This document shows, piece by piece, positions 25,513 through 35,242 of a DNA stretch of 64,000 nucleotides. The position numbers were made by a program, and so were the translations under genes. The notes under the pieces were generated by a model, which made no database searches, was not told the origin of the DNA, and saw only the letters and a program-made list of their open reading frames with translations. Numbering within the stretch: the first letter of the stretch is position 1; each line of letters opens with the position of its first letter. Where the stretch lies: assembly GCA_902769805.1 (NCBI GenBank), contig CACXQL010000006.1:42414-106413 (forward strand). Reading direction: 5' to 3'. The DNA comes from an uncultured Prevotellaceae bacterium. GTDB taxonomy: Bacteria; Bacteroidota; Bacteroidia; Bacteroidales; Bacteroidaceae.

Positions 25513-28500
25513 ATGAAGAGTAAAGTTCTTTGCGACCACATTGGAGTCATTATCCGTGGCGCGCTACTAATCTTATCAGTTATCCTTCTTCCTCTGAGCA
25601 CCTATGCCCAGCAAGGTATCCTCTTTGATGCCAACCAACAGTTATCAAGCAGCTTCGTCAATCAGGTATATATCGACAATGACGGATTCATCTGGGTGGC
25701 AACCCGTAACGGACTCAACAAATACGACGGTTACAAGTTCCGTACCATCAAGAAAGAGATATCCGCTAATATGGGGATGGCGAGCAACTACGTGAACTAT
25801 ATCATGCAGGACAGCAGAGGAACCTTCTATGTTGGAATGTACGGTGCCCTACAGTCATTCAACGGTTACCGCTTCCAGGACATACAGGTCTATGACCTGC
25901 AGAACCGTATCATGCCACCTTATGTTACTTGCATCCTTGAACGTCATAGCGGAGAAGTGCTGATCGGTACTTCGGGACACGGACTGTTGCAAGTCACCAA
26001 TGCCCATCAGGCTCATCAGATAGGAGGAGCTATTGCAGATATTATCGGTGTCCGCCAGATGATAGAGGACAGTCAGAACCGCCTGTGGCTCATCACGGAA
26101 GAGCAAGGACTGGTTTGCTATGACGGCAAGAAGACCATCCGCTATTTCAATGACGATGCCCTTAGCACCCAACTCCGTTCTATCCGTGAGGGAAAAGACA
26201 AGAAGATATATATCGGCACATCACAGAATGGTTTGTATGTCCTCGGGGAGAAAGGCATCTTTGAGCATATCGCCGTCACCAGCGACCTTCCTATTGTGGA
26301 GATATTCATTAACCACCTCGGCAACCTGATGTTAGGATATGACGGCAAGGGCTTCGGCATCTTCAATCCCCAGACAGGTACCCTCACCAACAACCCCTTC
26401 TATAGCAATGAGATAGACCTCTCACTCTGTAAGTGCTATTCCATCACAGAGGACAAGATGGGTAACATGTGGTTCGGATTGCTTCAGAAAGGAATCTACA
26501 TGCAACCCCGAGAGGAACACCTGTTCCATTATATGGGTTATAAGCTGGGACCTCAGAATCTCATCGGACAGGCATGTGTCACCAGTGTCCTTATCGACAG
26601 CAGAGGATGGACGTGGATCGGAACCGACAAGGACGGATTATATAGCTTTGACCATAACAACCGCCCCGTCTTCCACTATAAGGCGAACTTCCCCAGCACG
26701 ATTCTTGCACTCACAGAGGATGACAAGGGACATATCTGGATAGGATCATTCCGCGAGGGATGCGGATGGATTGACGCTGCCAGCCATAGTTATCACCCAC
26801 AGTCACTTCCACAAGGTAGTGTCGTCAGCGTCTTCGACCTGGAATATGACCAGCGAGGCAATATCTGGATGGCGACGATGGGCGAGGGTCTGTTACGTCT
26901 GAACATTTCGACGGGAACCGTCAAAGCCTATATCACCAAGGAGAATGCCGTCATCGACCGCAAGGTTAACAACATCATCAACAACTATGTCTCCCAAGTA
27001 TCCCTCTCTCCTGACGGACAGCGTATCTACCTCGCCACATCGATGGGACTCTGTTGCATGGACATCGCCACGGAGAACTGGACGAAAGTGTTTGGAGTCA
27101 ACACCTTGAACTACGCCGTTCCCACTCGTGTCGCCAAGGAATACAATAATAAGATATGGATTGGTACCAATGACGGATTGTACAGCTACGACCTCTCCAC
27201 CAAGGAATACCGCCATCTTAGTATGGAGAAAGGACTTGCCGACAATGGTATCGCCTCCCTCCAACAAGACAAGAACGGTATGATCTGGGTAGGTACCGAC
27301 CACGGTCTCTGCCGCTATGACCCTAAGAACGGGACGACACGAAATTACTTCATCGATAATGGCTTGCAGAGTAATGAGTTCAGCGACGGTGCCGTCTGTA
27401 TCTCACAACAGGGAACGATGCTCTTCGGAGGTGTCGGAGGTGTCACATGGTTTAATCCCTCGGACATCAAACAGAGTGAGTGGAAGGCAGAGGTATACCT
27501 GACCGCCTTCCTGATCAATGGCATCGAGGTGACACCAGAGACGAAGTCCGGGTGGTACCATGTCACTGACACCACAACCATTGCCGCCAAGCGTTTTGCT
27601 CTCAGCCACGGAGACAACTCGTTTTCCATTCTCTTCTCCACGCTGACCTATGATAACCCAGAACATATCTCCTACAAATACCGCATTAACAAGGAGGACT
27701 GGGTACGGATGCAACCAGGTGTCAACGAGATTACATTCAGTCACATGGCACCTGGAGCATACAATTTCTGTGTCGTCGCCCTGCGGAACGGTGCCGAGAC
27801 GGAGGAGCGATGCTTTACCGTATATGTCAGGGCTCCCTGGTATCGTACCACACTCGCATACATAACCTATTTATTGATTATAGGGCTCTTCCTGTGGCAG
27901 TATCTGTACTACCGGAGACGGAAAGAACAGGACCGTCTGCACTTACAGGAGCATGTCCATGCCGAGGAGATGAGTGAGGCAAAGCTTCGCTTCTTCATGA
28001 ATATCAGTCATGAGATACGCACCCCGATGACCCTGATTGTCTCACCCCTGGCATCTCTGATCAAGCAAGACAACGACCCGCACCGCCGCAGTGTCTATGA
28101 GACTATCCGTCGTAATGCTGAGCGCATCCTGGCACTCATCAACCAGATGATGGATCTTCGGAAGATCGACAAGGGACAGATGCAGATGCGGATGCAAGAG
28201 ACTGACCTGATAGGCTTCATAGAAGATATCCATACCTTATTCGCCCAACAGGCACAGTCTAAGAATATCACCTTCAACTACGAGCATGACACACAGGAAC
28301 TGCCCGTATGGATAGACAGGAACAACTTCGACAAGGTCGTGATGAATATCCTCTCCAACGCCTTTAAGTTTACACCTGCAGGCGGTGAGATAAGAATTCG
28401 CGTTACCCATCAAGACGAGAATGCCACCATCTCCTTCTATGATAATGGAGAAAAGATACCGGAAGAACAGCTCAAGCATATCTTCGAACGCTTCTACCAG

Positions 28501-29556
28501 TCACCAACCAGTATGAATAGCCGAAAGTCCGGAACTGGCATCGGACTCGACCTGACACGCTCACTGGTAGAATTGCATCACGGTACCATCAGCGTCCATA
28601 ACAATGCAGACGGTAAAGGCTGTGAGTTCGTGGTGACGATTCCATTGGGTAACGGGCATCTGAAACCAGAGGAGATTGCCTTGGAGAAGGAAGACACAGA
28701 ACCTGCGACCACACTCCTCCTGGATGATGACAACGACATTGACACTCCGGAGACGACGGAGATACCCAAGGCAAGCAAGGTACAGCGTATCGTCATTGCG
28801 GAAGACGACCAGGAGATACGCGAATATCTGGAGAAGGAACTCTCTGACAACTATACGGTCATCTGTTGCGAGAACGGTAAGGAAGCCTTCGCGGAGATTA
28901 TCAAGACCGTCCCAGACCTGATCATCTCCGATGTCATGATGCCGGAGATGGATGGTAACACCCTTTGCTCGAAGGTGAAGACGAACCCCGTCACCAGTCA
29001 TGTTCCCGTTATCTTCCTCACGGCGAAGAACCGCGACGAAGACCAGTTGCAAGGATTGGAGACTGGTGCTGATGCCTATATCGTCAAGCCGTTCAACATG
29101 GATATCGTACGACGTACTATCGTCAACCTGATACATACACACCAGATGCTCCGACTGAAATACGGACGCAACGACCAATTGGAGCAACAAGTGGATGAGG
29201 TACGCATGAAATCACCCGATGACAAGTTGCTGGAGCGTATCATGTCAGCAATCAACAAGAACATCAGTAACTCCGACCTCAGTGTCGACAGTATTGCCGA
29301 GGAGGTAGGCATCAGCCGTGTCCACCTGCACCGTAAGATGAAGGAACTGACGGGTCAGACACCTCATGACTTTATCCGTAATATCCGACTGAAGCAGGCT
29401 GCCAAGCTCCTGTCAAGTCAGAACATGAATATCACGGAGGTGATGTATGCCTGCGGCTTCAACAATGCGGCATCCTTCTCTACTATCTTCAAGAAGTTCT
29501 ATGGCATGTCACCGCGTGAGTATATGAACAAGGGGAAAGATAAGAAGGAGGTATAA
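25513..29556 (+). CDS. Hybrid two-component system sensor-regulator (HTCS) for xylan
   Basis: 1347 residues. After a signal peptide or first membrane segment (residues 15-34), the periplasmic part (about 35-780) is made of repeated Reg_prop propeller blades (IWVATRNGLNKYD, GLYSYD, IWVGTDHGLCRYD) and a Y_Y_Y domain. One membrane helix lies near residues 782-800. The cytosolic part has HisKA with His833 (NISHEIRTPMT), a HATPase domain (NILSNAFKFTP, SGTGIGLDLTRSL), a receiver with Asp1140 (ISDVMMPEMDG) and a C-terminal AraC-type HTH (about 1235-1340). The family senses an oligosaccharide in the periplasm and activates its own PUL. Position next to the xylan genes suggests xylo-oligosaccharide sensing. 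Confidence 0.95.
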   Translation: MKSKVLCDHIGVIIRGALLILSVILLPLSTYAQQGILFDANQQLSSSFVNQVYIDNDGFIWVATRNGLNKYDGYKFRTIKKEISANMGMASNYVNYIMQDSRGTFYVGMYGALQSFNGYRFQDIQVYDLQNRIMPPYVTCILERHSGEVLIGTSGHGLLQVTNAHQAHQIGGAIADIIGVRQMIEDSQNRLWLITEEQGLVCYDGKKTIRYFNDDALSTQLRSIREGKDKKIYIGTSQNGLYVLGEKGIFEHIAVTSDLPIVEIFINHLGNLMLGYDGKGFGIFNPQTGTLTNNPFYSNEIDLSLCKCYSITEDKMGNMWFGLLQKGIYMQPREEHLFHYMGYKLGPQNLIGQACVTSVLIDSRGWTWIGTDKDGLYSFDHNNRPVFHYKANFPSTILALTEDDKGHIWIGSFREGCGWIDAASHSYHPQSLPQGSVVSVFDLEYDQRGNIWMATMGEGLLRLNISTGTVKAYITKENAVIDRKVNNIINNYVSQVSLSPDGQRIYLATSMGLCCMDIATENWTKVFGVNTLNYAVPTRVAKEYNNKIWIGTNDGLYSYDLSTKEYRHLSMEKGLADNGIASLQQDKNGMIWVGTDHGLCRYDPKNGTTRNYFIDNGLQSNEFSDGAVCISQQGTMLFGGVGGVTWFNPSDIKQSEWKAEVYLTAFLINGIEVTPETKSGWYHVTDTTTIAAKRFALSHGDNSFSILFSTLTYDNPEHISYKYRINKEDWVRMQPGVNEITFSHMAPGAYNFCVVALRNGAETEERCFTVYVRAPWYRTTLAYITYLLIIGLFLWQYLYYRRRKEQDRLHLQEHVHAEEMSEAKLRFFMNISHEIRTPMTLIVSPLASLIKQDNDPHRRSVYETIRRNAERILALINQMMDLRKIDKGQMQMRMQETDLIGFIEDIHTLFAQQAQSKNITFNYEHDTQELPVWIDRNNFDKVVMNILSNAFKFTPAGGEIRIRVTHQDENATISFYDNGEKIPEEQLKHIFERFYQSPTSMNSRKSGTGIGLDLTRSLVELHHGTISVHNNADGKGCEFVVTIPLGNGHLKPEEIALEKEDTEPATTLLLDDDNDIDTPETTEIPKASKVQRIVIAEDDQEIREYLEKELSDNYTVICCENGKEAFAEIIKTVPDLIISDVMMPEMDGNTLCSKVKTNPVTSHVPVIFLTAKNRDEDQLQGLETGADAYIVKPFNMDIVRRTIVNLIHTHQMLRLKYGRNDQLEQQVDEVRMKSPDDKLLERIMSAINKNISNSDLSVDSIAEEVGISRVHLHRKMKELTGQTPHDFIRNIRLKQAAKLLSSQNMNITEVMYACGFNNAASFSTIFKKFYGMSPREYMNKGKDKKEV

Positions 29557-29583
29557 AAAAAAACTGCTACGACTGACAGAAAA

Positions 29584-29649
29584 GATACCCTAAGGCAAAC
29601 GCATCGATAGCCCCGAGCAAACGGGTCGATACCCCAAAGCAAACGATAC
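29584..29649. repeat. Three tandem 22-bp units in a convergent junction
   Basis: Units start at 29584, 29606 and 29628, each beginning GATA and holding GCAAACG at the same offset. The sequence differs from the 22-bp array at 7149, but period and genomic position (between convergent genes) are the same. Confidence 0.75.
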
Positions 29650-29653
29650 GAAA

Positions 29654-29690
29654 GGTGCCACCTATCGACCCGATAGGCGGCACCATACTT
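29654..29690. terminator. Bidirectional hairpin between HTCS and alpha-amylase
   Basis: GGTGCCACCTATCG pairs with CGATAGGCGGCACC around a 3-nt loop (one A-C mismatch). On the plus strand it is followed by a short T-run. It could terminate both the HTCS and the leftward amylase transcript. Confidence 0.75.
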
Positions 29691-29717
29691 TTTCATCGCT
29701 TTAAGCGACAATATCTC

Positions 29718-31490
29718 TTACTTCAGTACTTTCTTTCCCTGATGGATATAAACACCTTTCTTTGTCGGTTCTCCCGGAAGTCTGCGACCATGGAGGTCGT
29801 ACCATGCTCCATTATCTTTGATGAGCATTGTGGTGACATTCCCTATACCTGTCGCTGATCCGACAATAGCACGAAGAGTTCCCTGTTCTGCGTAGTAGCC
29901 GCCATTGACAAAGGTAAGGTTAGCGGTCTGTTTATCGTTACCACCATTATTGAAGATTATCATCGCCGGTGTTCCCTCGGGAGTCATCTCGGTGACGGTG
30001 TTAGGCTTATATGCCTTGCCGTTCCAACTCCATTTATACACCCTATTACCTTTATGGATGCCTAAAAGAGAACAAGTGGAGCCTGGCCACTTACCAGTAG
30101 TGAAGTTACAATGGTCATTCCATGCCCAACACTTGATATTGCTATAGGTAGTGGGAACCTCAAAGAAGGCACAAATCTCACCATCTCCCACTTTACAGAA
30201 AGGGGGAACGGTGAAGACAGGATCCTCACCCATGCCATCCAACGCGCTGAGGTCGATATTACCAGAGGCATAGAGCTTGAAGTTCTTGCCTTCGAGGGCT
30301 AATTGATAGCCGTCCGTTGGAGCAGTTGCTGTGCCTAACAACAATAACAAGTTGCCTTTAGTACCTTCCACGTTAAGCACATAGCCTTCTGCTGACGAAC
30401 TCTTTGCAAGGATATTACTTTCGTTATGGATGCCAGCAGCCTTGCGGATAGTGATGAGTTTTTTGATAGTGGCTTTATATGATTTCCAGTGACCCAACCA
30501 GACACAGGGAGTACCTGGCATTGTGAGGATAAAGGCATTGGCAGCCTCGATATTGTCATAGAGGGGAGATTCTCCGAAGCGTCCACTGTCATGGTTATCG
30601 ACAAAGGTCACGGCATAACGCTTGTAGTTATTGTCATTGGCAAGACAAGCACTGTTCAGACGGCTCCACTTACCCTGAGTAAAGGCATCGTTGATATAAT
30701 ACTTCAAAGGGAAGTCAAAGGCAGCACTCTGAATCACACCGTCCACCTTCGTTCCGTTGATCCAGTTAGTCACCACACTCTTACTGCCATCCCAACATTC
30801 TCCAACAGAAAATTGGGGGCGCGCCGTCGTATTATATAAGCCCACATATTTGGCAGCAAAGCCCTTCACAAAGTCATAGCGGAATCCTACATAACCTAAG
30901 TCGTTAAGTAGGAAATCCTCGTATGCCATCACATTCTTCTGTACATTCTCACTGGTATGGTCCAAGTCGCGTGCACCACCCCATGGCTCACCAGTATCTC
31001 TGGCACCTGTGGGATTATAGCCATTGTCTTTCGACTCGTCATCCTTACATATATCCGCAGCTGTCAACTGGTATTCCACCCCTTTGTAAGTCTCTGCAGG
31101 GAAGTTCAGCCAGTTGCTATTGACGCTGGCACGATGGTTGATGACCACGTCCTCTATGATACCCACATCCTTTGCCTTGAATGTCGCAATCATAGAACGC
31201 AATTGATCCTCTGTACCGAAGGCACTCTTATGATTGAACCAATAGACGGGATGATAGCCCATGTTATTACTTGTAGCGTTAGCATAGGCGGAATTGGGCA
31301 CCCATATCAGATTGAAGAACTCTGCCATCTCATCAGCTTGTGACTCGAGGTTCGTCCATTTCGTATCAGCATAGGAGTCCCAATAGAAGCCCTGCAGCAT
31401 GACACCGTCATACTGCGAAGGCCAACCCTGCGCCACCATAGAACCTATGATGGCGCAGAGCGAGAATAGTGTTGTGATTATTCTTCTCAC
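29718..31490 (-). CDS. Secreted GH13 alpha-amylase
   Basis: 590 residues; signal peptide (1-21). The GH13 barrel (22-370) has nucleophile Asp206 (GFRYDFVKG), acid/base Glu231 (SVGECWDG) and Asp301 (FVDNHDSG), resembling the plant/archaeal-type alpha-amylase subfamilies. Residues 430-500 (CWAWNDHCNF to YKWSWNG) look like a CBM26-type starch-binding domain. The C-terminal end (YDLHGRRLP to GVYIHQGKKVLK) resembles the last strands of type IX secretion signals. The start codon overlaps the stop of the upstream X25-like gene by 4 bp, so the two are translationally coupled. The enzyme should open starch chains outside the cell. Confidence 0.93.
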   Translation of the reverse strand: MRRIITTLFSLCAIIGSMVAQGWPSQYDGVMLQGFYWDSYADTKWTNLESQADEMAEFFNLIWVPNSAYANATSNNMGYHPVYWFNHKSAFGTEDQLRSMIATFKAKDVGIIEDVVINHRASVNSNWLNFPAETYKGVEYQLTAADICKDDESKDNGYNPTGARDTGEPWGGARDLDHTSENVQKNVMAYEDFLLNDLGYVGFRYDFVKGFAAKYVGLYNTTARPQFSVGECWDGSKSVVTNWINGTKVDGVIQSAAFDFPLKYYINDAFTQGKWSRLNSACLANDNNYKRYAVTFVDNHDSGRFGESPLYDNIEAANAFILTMPGTPCVWLGHWKSYKATIKKLITIRKAAGIHNESNILAKSSSAEGYVLNVEGTKGNLLLLLGTATAPTDGYQLALEGKNFKLYASGNIDLSALDGMGEDPVFTVPPFCKVGDGEICAFFEVPTTYSNIKCWAWNDHCNFTTGKWPGSTCSLLGIHKGNRVYKWSWNGKAYKPNTVTEMTPEGTPAMIIFNNGGNDKQTANLTFVNGGYYAEQGTLRAIVGSATGIGNVTTMLIKDNGAWYDLHGRRLPGEPTKKGVYIHQGKKVLK

Positions 31491-32632
31491 TTAACAATCA
31501 TTTTGCGACCGTTCATGATAACGATACCGCGGAAACCTGCCTGTACACGCTGACCCTGCAAGTTGTACATCGTAGTATTCTTGTTGGCAGCAGCGTTCTT
31601 CACGCCCTTGATGCCAGTAGCCTCATCAGCAGTAGCATAGAGCTCCTTGCTGTCAGGATTCCAAACGAAGGTCACGTCATAGTTGCCGTCAGCATCAACA
31701 GTGAAGATGCAATTAGGACCATCGGGTACACCGTCGGCACCATAGTTCTCAGCCCAGTCATGGTTAGCCAGTACTTTGAATTCATAGTTTGTGCCTGCCT
31801 CCAGAGCCACATTCTCCTTCACGAGCTGGAAGGTACCATCCTCCATGTCTGTCATATCGTTGTTCTCGTCCGTGTTATCCCAGTTAGTACCCAGGACAGC
31901 CTCTGAACCAGCGATAGTCCAAATCTTATCGCCAAATTCTGCCTCACCAGTCTTCACAGCGTCGCAACCTACCTCCTTGGTCTCCTTATTGAATTTGAAG
32001 GTCAACTTGTACTTACCGTTCTCAGTAACAGTAAGGGTGTAGTTGTCTGCAGGATACGCCTTATCCCATGCGTGGTCAGCAACAATTTTGAACGTATAGC
32101 CTACACCACCTTCAAGAGCGATGTCCTCCTTGATGAGGGTATAGTTAACTCCATCGGTGCTGCTCATGTCGTTCTCTGTGTTTGCAGGGTCCCATGCTGT
32201 TCCGCAAAGAGGTGCCACACCAGCCACTGTCCAAGTCTGGTCAGTAACAGGAGCTACATAGTCACCTGTCTTTGTAGCCGTAGCGGAAGGGATATGTGAC
32301 TCTGCATTAAAAGTGAAAGTAATGGTGTACTCACCGTCCTCTGCGATAGGAAGAGTTGCGTTGTCACTACCACCCTCCTGACCATAGGACTCATCCCAAG
32401 AGTGGTTCTTCACTACTTTGAAACCATAGCCTGCTTCATTAGCCTCAACCATCATACCAGTCTTCACCAGCGTGAAGTTAACACCATCTTCAGAAGTCAT
32501 GTCATTAGCAGTCTCCTCGGGAGCCCAGCCAACACCTAAGATAGCCTTCTCACCAGCAATGGTCCAAGTGTCCTGTGCCTGTACACCAAGTGCACATGCA
32601 AGCACTGCAATAAGCGTAAAAATTTTCTTCAT
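31487..32632 (-). CDS. Secreted protein with three tandem X25/SusE-like starch-binding modules
   Basis: 381 residues: signal peptide (1-19), then three homologous modules of about 100 residues (roughly 21-125, 131-232, 235-340). Each starts WTIAG or WTVAG, continues with NDM(T/S)..DG and has (N/D)HxWxxxYG-like motifs seen in X25 carbohydrate-binding modules of pullulanases. A C-terminal tail (YNLQGQRV to IVIMNGRKMIVK) resembles that of the amylase encoded just downstream. No catalytic domain is visible. It is probably an extracellular starch-binding protein working with the amylase. First gene of a two-gene operon with a LacI-type operator upstream. Confidence 0.82.
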   Translation of the reverse strand: MKKIFTLIAVLACALGVQAQDTWTIAGEKAILGVGWAPEETANDMTSEDGVNFTLVKTGMMVEANEAGYGFKVVKNHSWDESYGQEGGSDNATLPIAEDGEYTITFTFNAESHIPSATATKTGDYVAPVTDQTWTVAGVAPLCGTAWDPANTENDMSSTDGVNYTLIKEDIALEGGVGYTFKIVADHAWDKAYPADNYTLTVTENGKYKLTFKFNKETKEVGCDAVKTGEAEFGDKIWTIAGSEAVLGTNWDNTDENNDMTDMEDGTFQLVKENVALEAGTNYEFKVLANHDWAENYGADGVPDGPNCIFTVDADGNYDVTFVWNPDSKELYATADEATGIKGVKNAAANKNTTMYNLQGQRVQAGFRGIVIMNGRKMIVK

Positions 32633-32704
32633 AATCGTTCTAATTTAAAAGTTAGTAATTGGGTTTATTGAATATCAACATTGTCACCTTTCGGTTTTAC
32701 GATA

Positions 32705-32712
32705 CAAAGGTA
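32705..32712 (-). promoter_or_regulatory. -7 box of the X25-amylase operon
   Basis: Minus-strand TACCTTTG. No TTTG at the expected -33 position. The operator at 32768-32781 lies 55 bp upstream. Confidence 0.72.
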
Positions 32713-32750
32713 GTCATTTATTTAATAGGTGATACTTTAAGTGTGTTAAA

Positions 32751-32791
32751 AAATAAAAGACCGTCTGTGCAAACGTTTACACAGACGGTCT
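32751..32791 (-). terminator. Terminator of the susCDEF operon
   Basis: Perfect 12-bp stem AGACCGTCTGTG (32758-32769) / CACAGACGGTCT (32780-32791), 10-nt loop. Read leftward it is followed by TTTATTTTTT. The loop overlaps the LacI-type operator. Confidence 0.92.
32768..32781. promoter_or_regulatory. LacI-type operator (one mismatch) of the X25-amylase operon
   Basis: TGCAAACGTTTACA differs at one base from the perfect palindromes at 40183 and 42627. It lies 55 bp from the -7 box at 32705-32712. Confidence 0.75.
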
Positions 32792-32823
32792 TCTGCTATT
32801 ATAATCTATCTTCCTTCGCTACC

Positions 32824-34008
32824 TCAATTATCTGCTGGTACGAAATGACCTGCACCTGTGATGTCGCAGAAGTAGACATGATAGGTACCTGCCGGTACGA
32901 CAATATTTCCTCCATCTTGCGACAGCGTCTGTGCCCAAATATCATCATTGACGGTCCAATCGCCAGTAGCACCTCCAAAGCCCCAGTTAACCGCCCAGTC
33001 ATGGTCAGCACGGAACTTCAGTTCTGTCTGTTCGGTAAGCGTCAGTTTAGCATACCAGTTATGCTTTGCCTTGTCAACAGCCTGCATATCCACATCACCA
33101 GTCCAGCTATTGAAGCCGCCAATGAGCGAGATAACACTATAGCTGGCAGGGTTTTGATTGTCCAGTTTCACCCAGCGGTAGGTCAGGGACTCCAGGTCTA
33201 TCGTGAAGGTATAGTACTCCTTGGTGGGCGAGAAGATGGAGGCGTTGCGTCCCTGTTCCAGTTTACCTGTCTCACCCTTATATGATGACGGCTTTTCCTC
33301 ACCAGAGCCATAGAGCATGGAGAAGTCACCAGACTCATGACCTTCCTGCCAGTACTTAGAGTTCCATACCTTCATGTCGCCGGAGCTGACGAACTTAGTG
33401 GTATAGGTGAAGATAACGTCACTCGACGGGTCTGGAGTCATGATAGTCTTGTAAGCCTCTTCCTTCTTTGACGAGGTAGCGTTACCATAAACATAATAAT
33501 AAGGATTCTCTACTTCCTCCGGTGTTATCTTGAGCGTGAAGTCACCCAAGGTGATGAGTACCGACTCCGCCCCTTTGACAGCGTCGGCAAAGAGCTTAGC
33601 CGTGAAAGTACGCTCAGTAGATTTCTTACCATAGAAGCTATAGACCAGATTCACCAATTCCGCCTTGGTCACCTTACCATCCTCCGAGGCTTCCACGTTG
33701 GTGGCAACAGACTCGCTCTTATCGGCGGGCCATGCCTCCAGACGGATATTCTCAATCACCATACCCTCAGGCAGCTTACCCATCTTAAGAGTAAACAACT
33801 GTAGTCCTTCGTCAGCCAAGGTAGCAAGGTCGATATTCTCAGAGGCAGCAGCTGTCGGTGTAGCCTCGAAGCCCTCGATGACGATAGGATCCTCCTGCGG
33901 GAATACCGTGGGCTGCTGATAGTCGTTGAAGCTCTCGTCGCAGGCGGTCAAAGACCAGCCTGCCACTGCGAACAACAGATATAATGATAACTTTTTCATA
34001 ATACTCAT
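32824..34008 (-). CDS. SusF/SusE-like surface starch-binding lipoprotein
   Basis: 394 residues from 34008; MKK at 33999 is an equally good start. Lipobox LTAC followed by DESFNDY. An N-terminal SusE-type Ig-like domain (about 35-160) is followed by two carbohydrate-binding modules. The last one (SVISLIGGFNSWTGDVDM, DHDWAVNWGF) shows the X25/CBM pattern. Last gene of the susCDEF-like operon, 9 bp after the SusE-like gene. Established SusE/SusF proteins bind starch at the surface without enzymatic action. Confidence 0.85.
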   Translation of the reverse strand: MSIMKKLSLYLLFAVAGWSLTACDESFNDYQQPTVFPQEDPIVIEGFEATPTAAASENIDLATLADEGLQLFTLKMGKLPEGMVIENIRLEAWPADKSESVATNVEASEDGKVTKAELVNLVYSFYGKKSTERTFTAKLFADAVKGAESVLITLGDFTLKITPEEVENPYYYVYGNATSSKKEEAYKTIMTPDPSSDVIFTYTTKFVSSGDMKVWNSKYWQEGHESGDFSMLYGSGEEKPSSYKGETGKLEQGRNASIFSPTKEYYTFTIDLESLTYRWVKLDNQNPASYSVISLIGGFNSWTGDVDMQAVDKAKHNWYAKLTLTEQTELKFRADHDWAVNWGFGGATGDWTVNDDIWAQTLSQDGGNIVVPAGTYHVYFCDITGAGHFVPADN

Positions 34009-34017
34009 ACTTATTAT

Positions 34018-35223
34018 TTAGTTAATTGTTTGCAATTCACCAGAATCATTGGAGAAGTTGAAGCGAACAACCTGACCTACGCCACCACAGGTGTAAGGTC
34101 TGACCTCACCTCCGTTACCACGGTAGACAATCTTCTTGTCGTAAATGAAGAATTCAGTCTTCCACCACTCGTAGTTCTTGATCTTGACATAGGCACGCGA
34201 GCCGCCGTCACCATCTGTAGTCGTACTCGTCAACGCTGGAGATACAAACTCACCGTCCATCGTTGTTGGAGTGGAGATTTTGACATACTCTGCATAGTTG
34301 TCACGCAGCTCTGCCTCATTCCAGCAGTTGTCACTGGTGATGCCGGCATCCGCATTGATGATGCTCGGACCGATGAGCCACAACTCTGGCTCGTAGAAGC
34401 TGAAGGTGAGCAGCATGGTGCGCTTGTCATTATCAACCTCACCGTCAATGAGCATGACATACCATCCTGGAGTGGTAGCGGTTACTACACCAGTATCAGA
34501 TACCTTGAAGCCCTCTGTCTTACATACATAAGAAGTCTCAATCATATCAGCACTATAGTCCGCCTCACTCATGGTTGGGCTGACCTTCACACCGTCGCCG
34601 TCAATCCATGCGATACGCCATTGGCTCTCGGGAGCGCCATTGACAGCAGCCGTAGCCATGGACTTCTCCCAGTCGTTACCTGTGAAGTTACCACATACAT
34701 AGAACGGGTTGGGAACCTCCACATCGGGCAACGCAAACTTCGTCTTCACACTATTGAGCTTGACGATGTTCGACAACGCCTCAGTACCCTCCACACCGCT
34801 GATATAGGCACGGATACGTACATAGAGAGGAGTCTCTACAGGGAACTCGTCCTGTTTCTTGTTTTTCTTCTGCATAAGTTGCTTGGTGGTAGCGATGGCG
34901 ATATCCCTTCCGCTCACCTCCATGTCGTTGAGCGAATAGGTTGTCGACAACTCCACAGGATCAGTCATATCAGCATCCACTGACAATTGTACTACATAAG
35001 TAACTGTGGCAGGGAATCCATAAGCAGGCTGTGTGCAGTTGAACCGGATGTATTCAGTATTATCCAAATCATATGTGCTGCCGGCAAAGGCAGGCGTATT
35101 CAGTGTGATGGGCTCCTGTCCCTTCGTCAAGTCGAGACGGGGATTATCGTCGCGGTCGGTCTGGCACGCCGTCAACAGCAACGCACCCATCAGCAGTGAT
35201 CCTATTATATTCAGTCTTTTCAT
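34018..35223 (-). CDS. SusE-like surface starch-binding lipoprotein
   Basis: 401 residues, lipobox LTAC followed by QTDRDD. The N-terminal half has the SusE outer-membrane domain pattern (TYVVQLSVDADM, LYVRIRAYISG). The C-terminal half has two binding-module-like stretches (PFYVCGNFTGNDWEKSM; ELWLIGPSIINADAGI with aromatic residues). It lies 19 bp after the SusD gene and directly before the SusF-like gene. Confidence 0.87.
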   Translation of the reverse strand: MKRLNIIGSLLMGALLLTACQTDRDDNPRLDLTKGQEPITLNTPAFAGSTYDLDNTEYIRFNCTQPAYGFPATVTYVVQLSVDADMTDPVELSTTYSLNDMEVSGRDIAIATTKQLMQKKNKKQDEFPVETPLYVRIRAYISGVEGTEALSNIVKLNSVKTKFALPDVEVPNPFYVCGNFTGNDWEKSMATAAVNGAPESQWRIAWIDGDGVKVSPTMSEADYSADMIETSYVCKTEGFKVSDTGVVTATTPGWYVMLIDGEVDNDKRTMLLTFSFYEPELWLIGPSIINADAGITSDNCWNEAELRDNYAEYVKISTPTTMDGEFVSPALTSTTTDGDGGSRAYVKIKNYEWWKTEFFIYDKKIVYRGNGGEVRPYTCGGVGQVVRFNFSNDSGELQTIN

Positions 35224-35242
35224 ATCTGTATTGCATTAAAGA

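Noticed and set aside
29584-29649. Additional operators for the LacI-family regulator
   Set aside because: Only half sites (GCAAACG) are present, without the symmetric half and without a promoter at the 54-55 bp distance.
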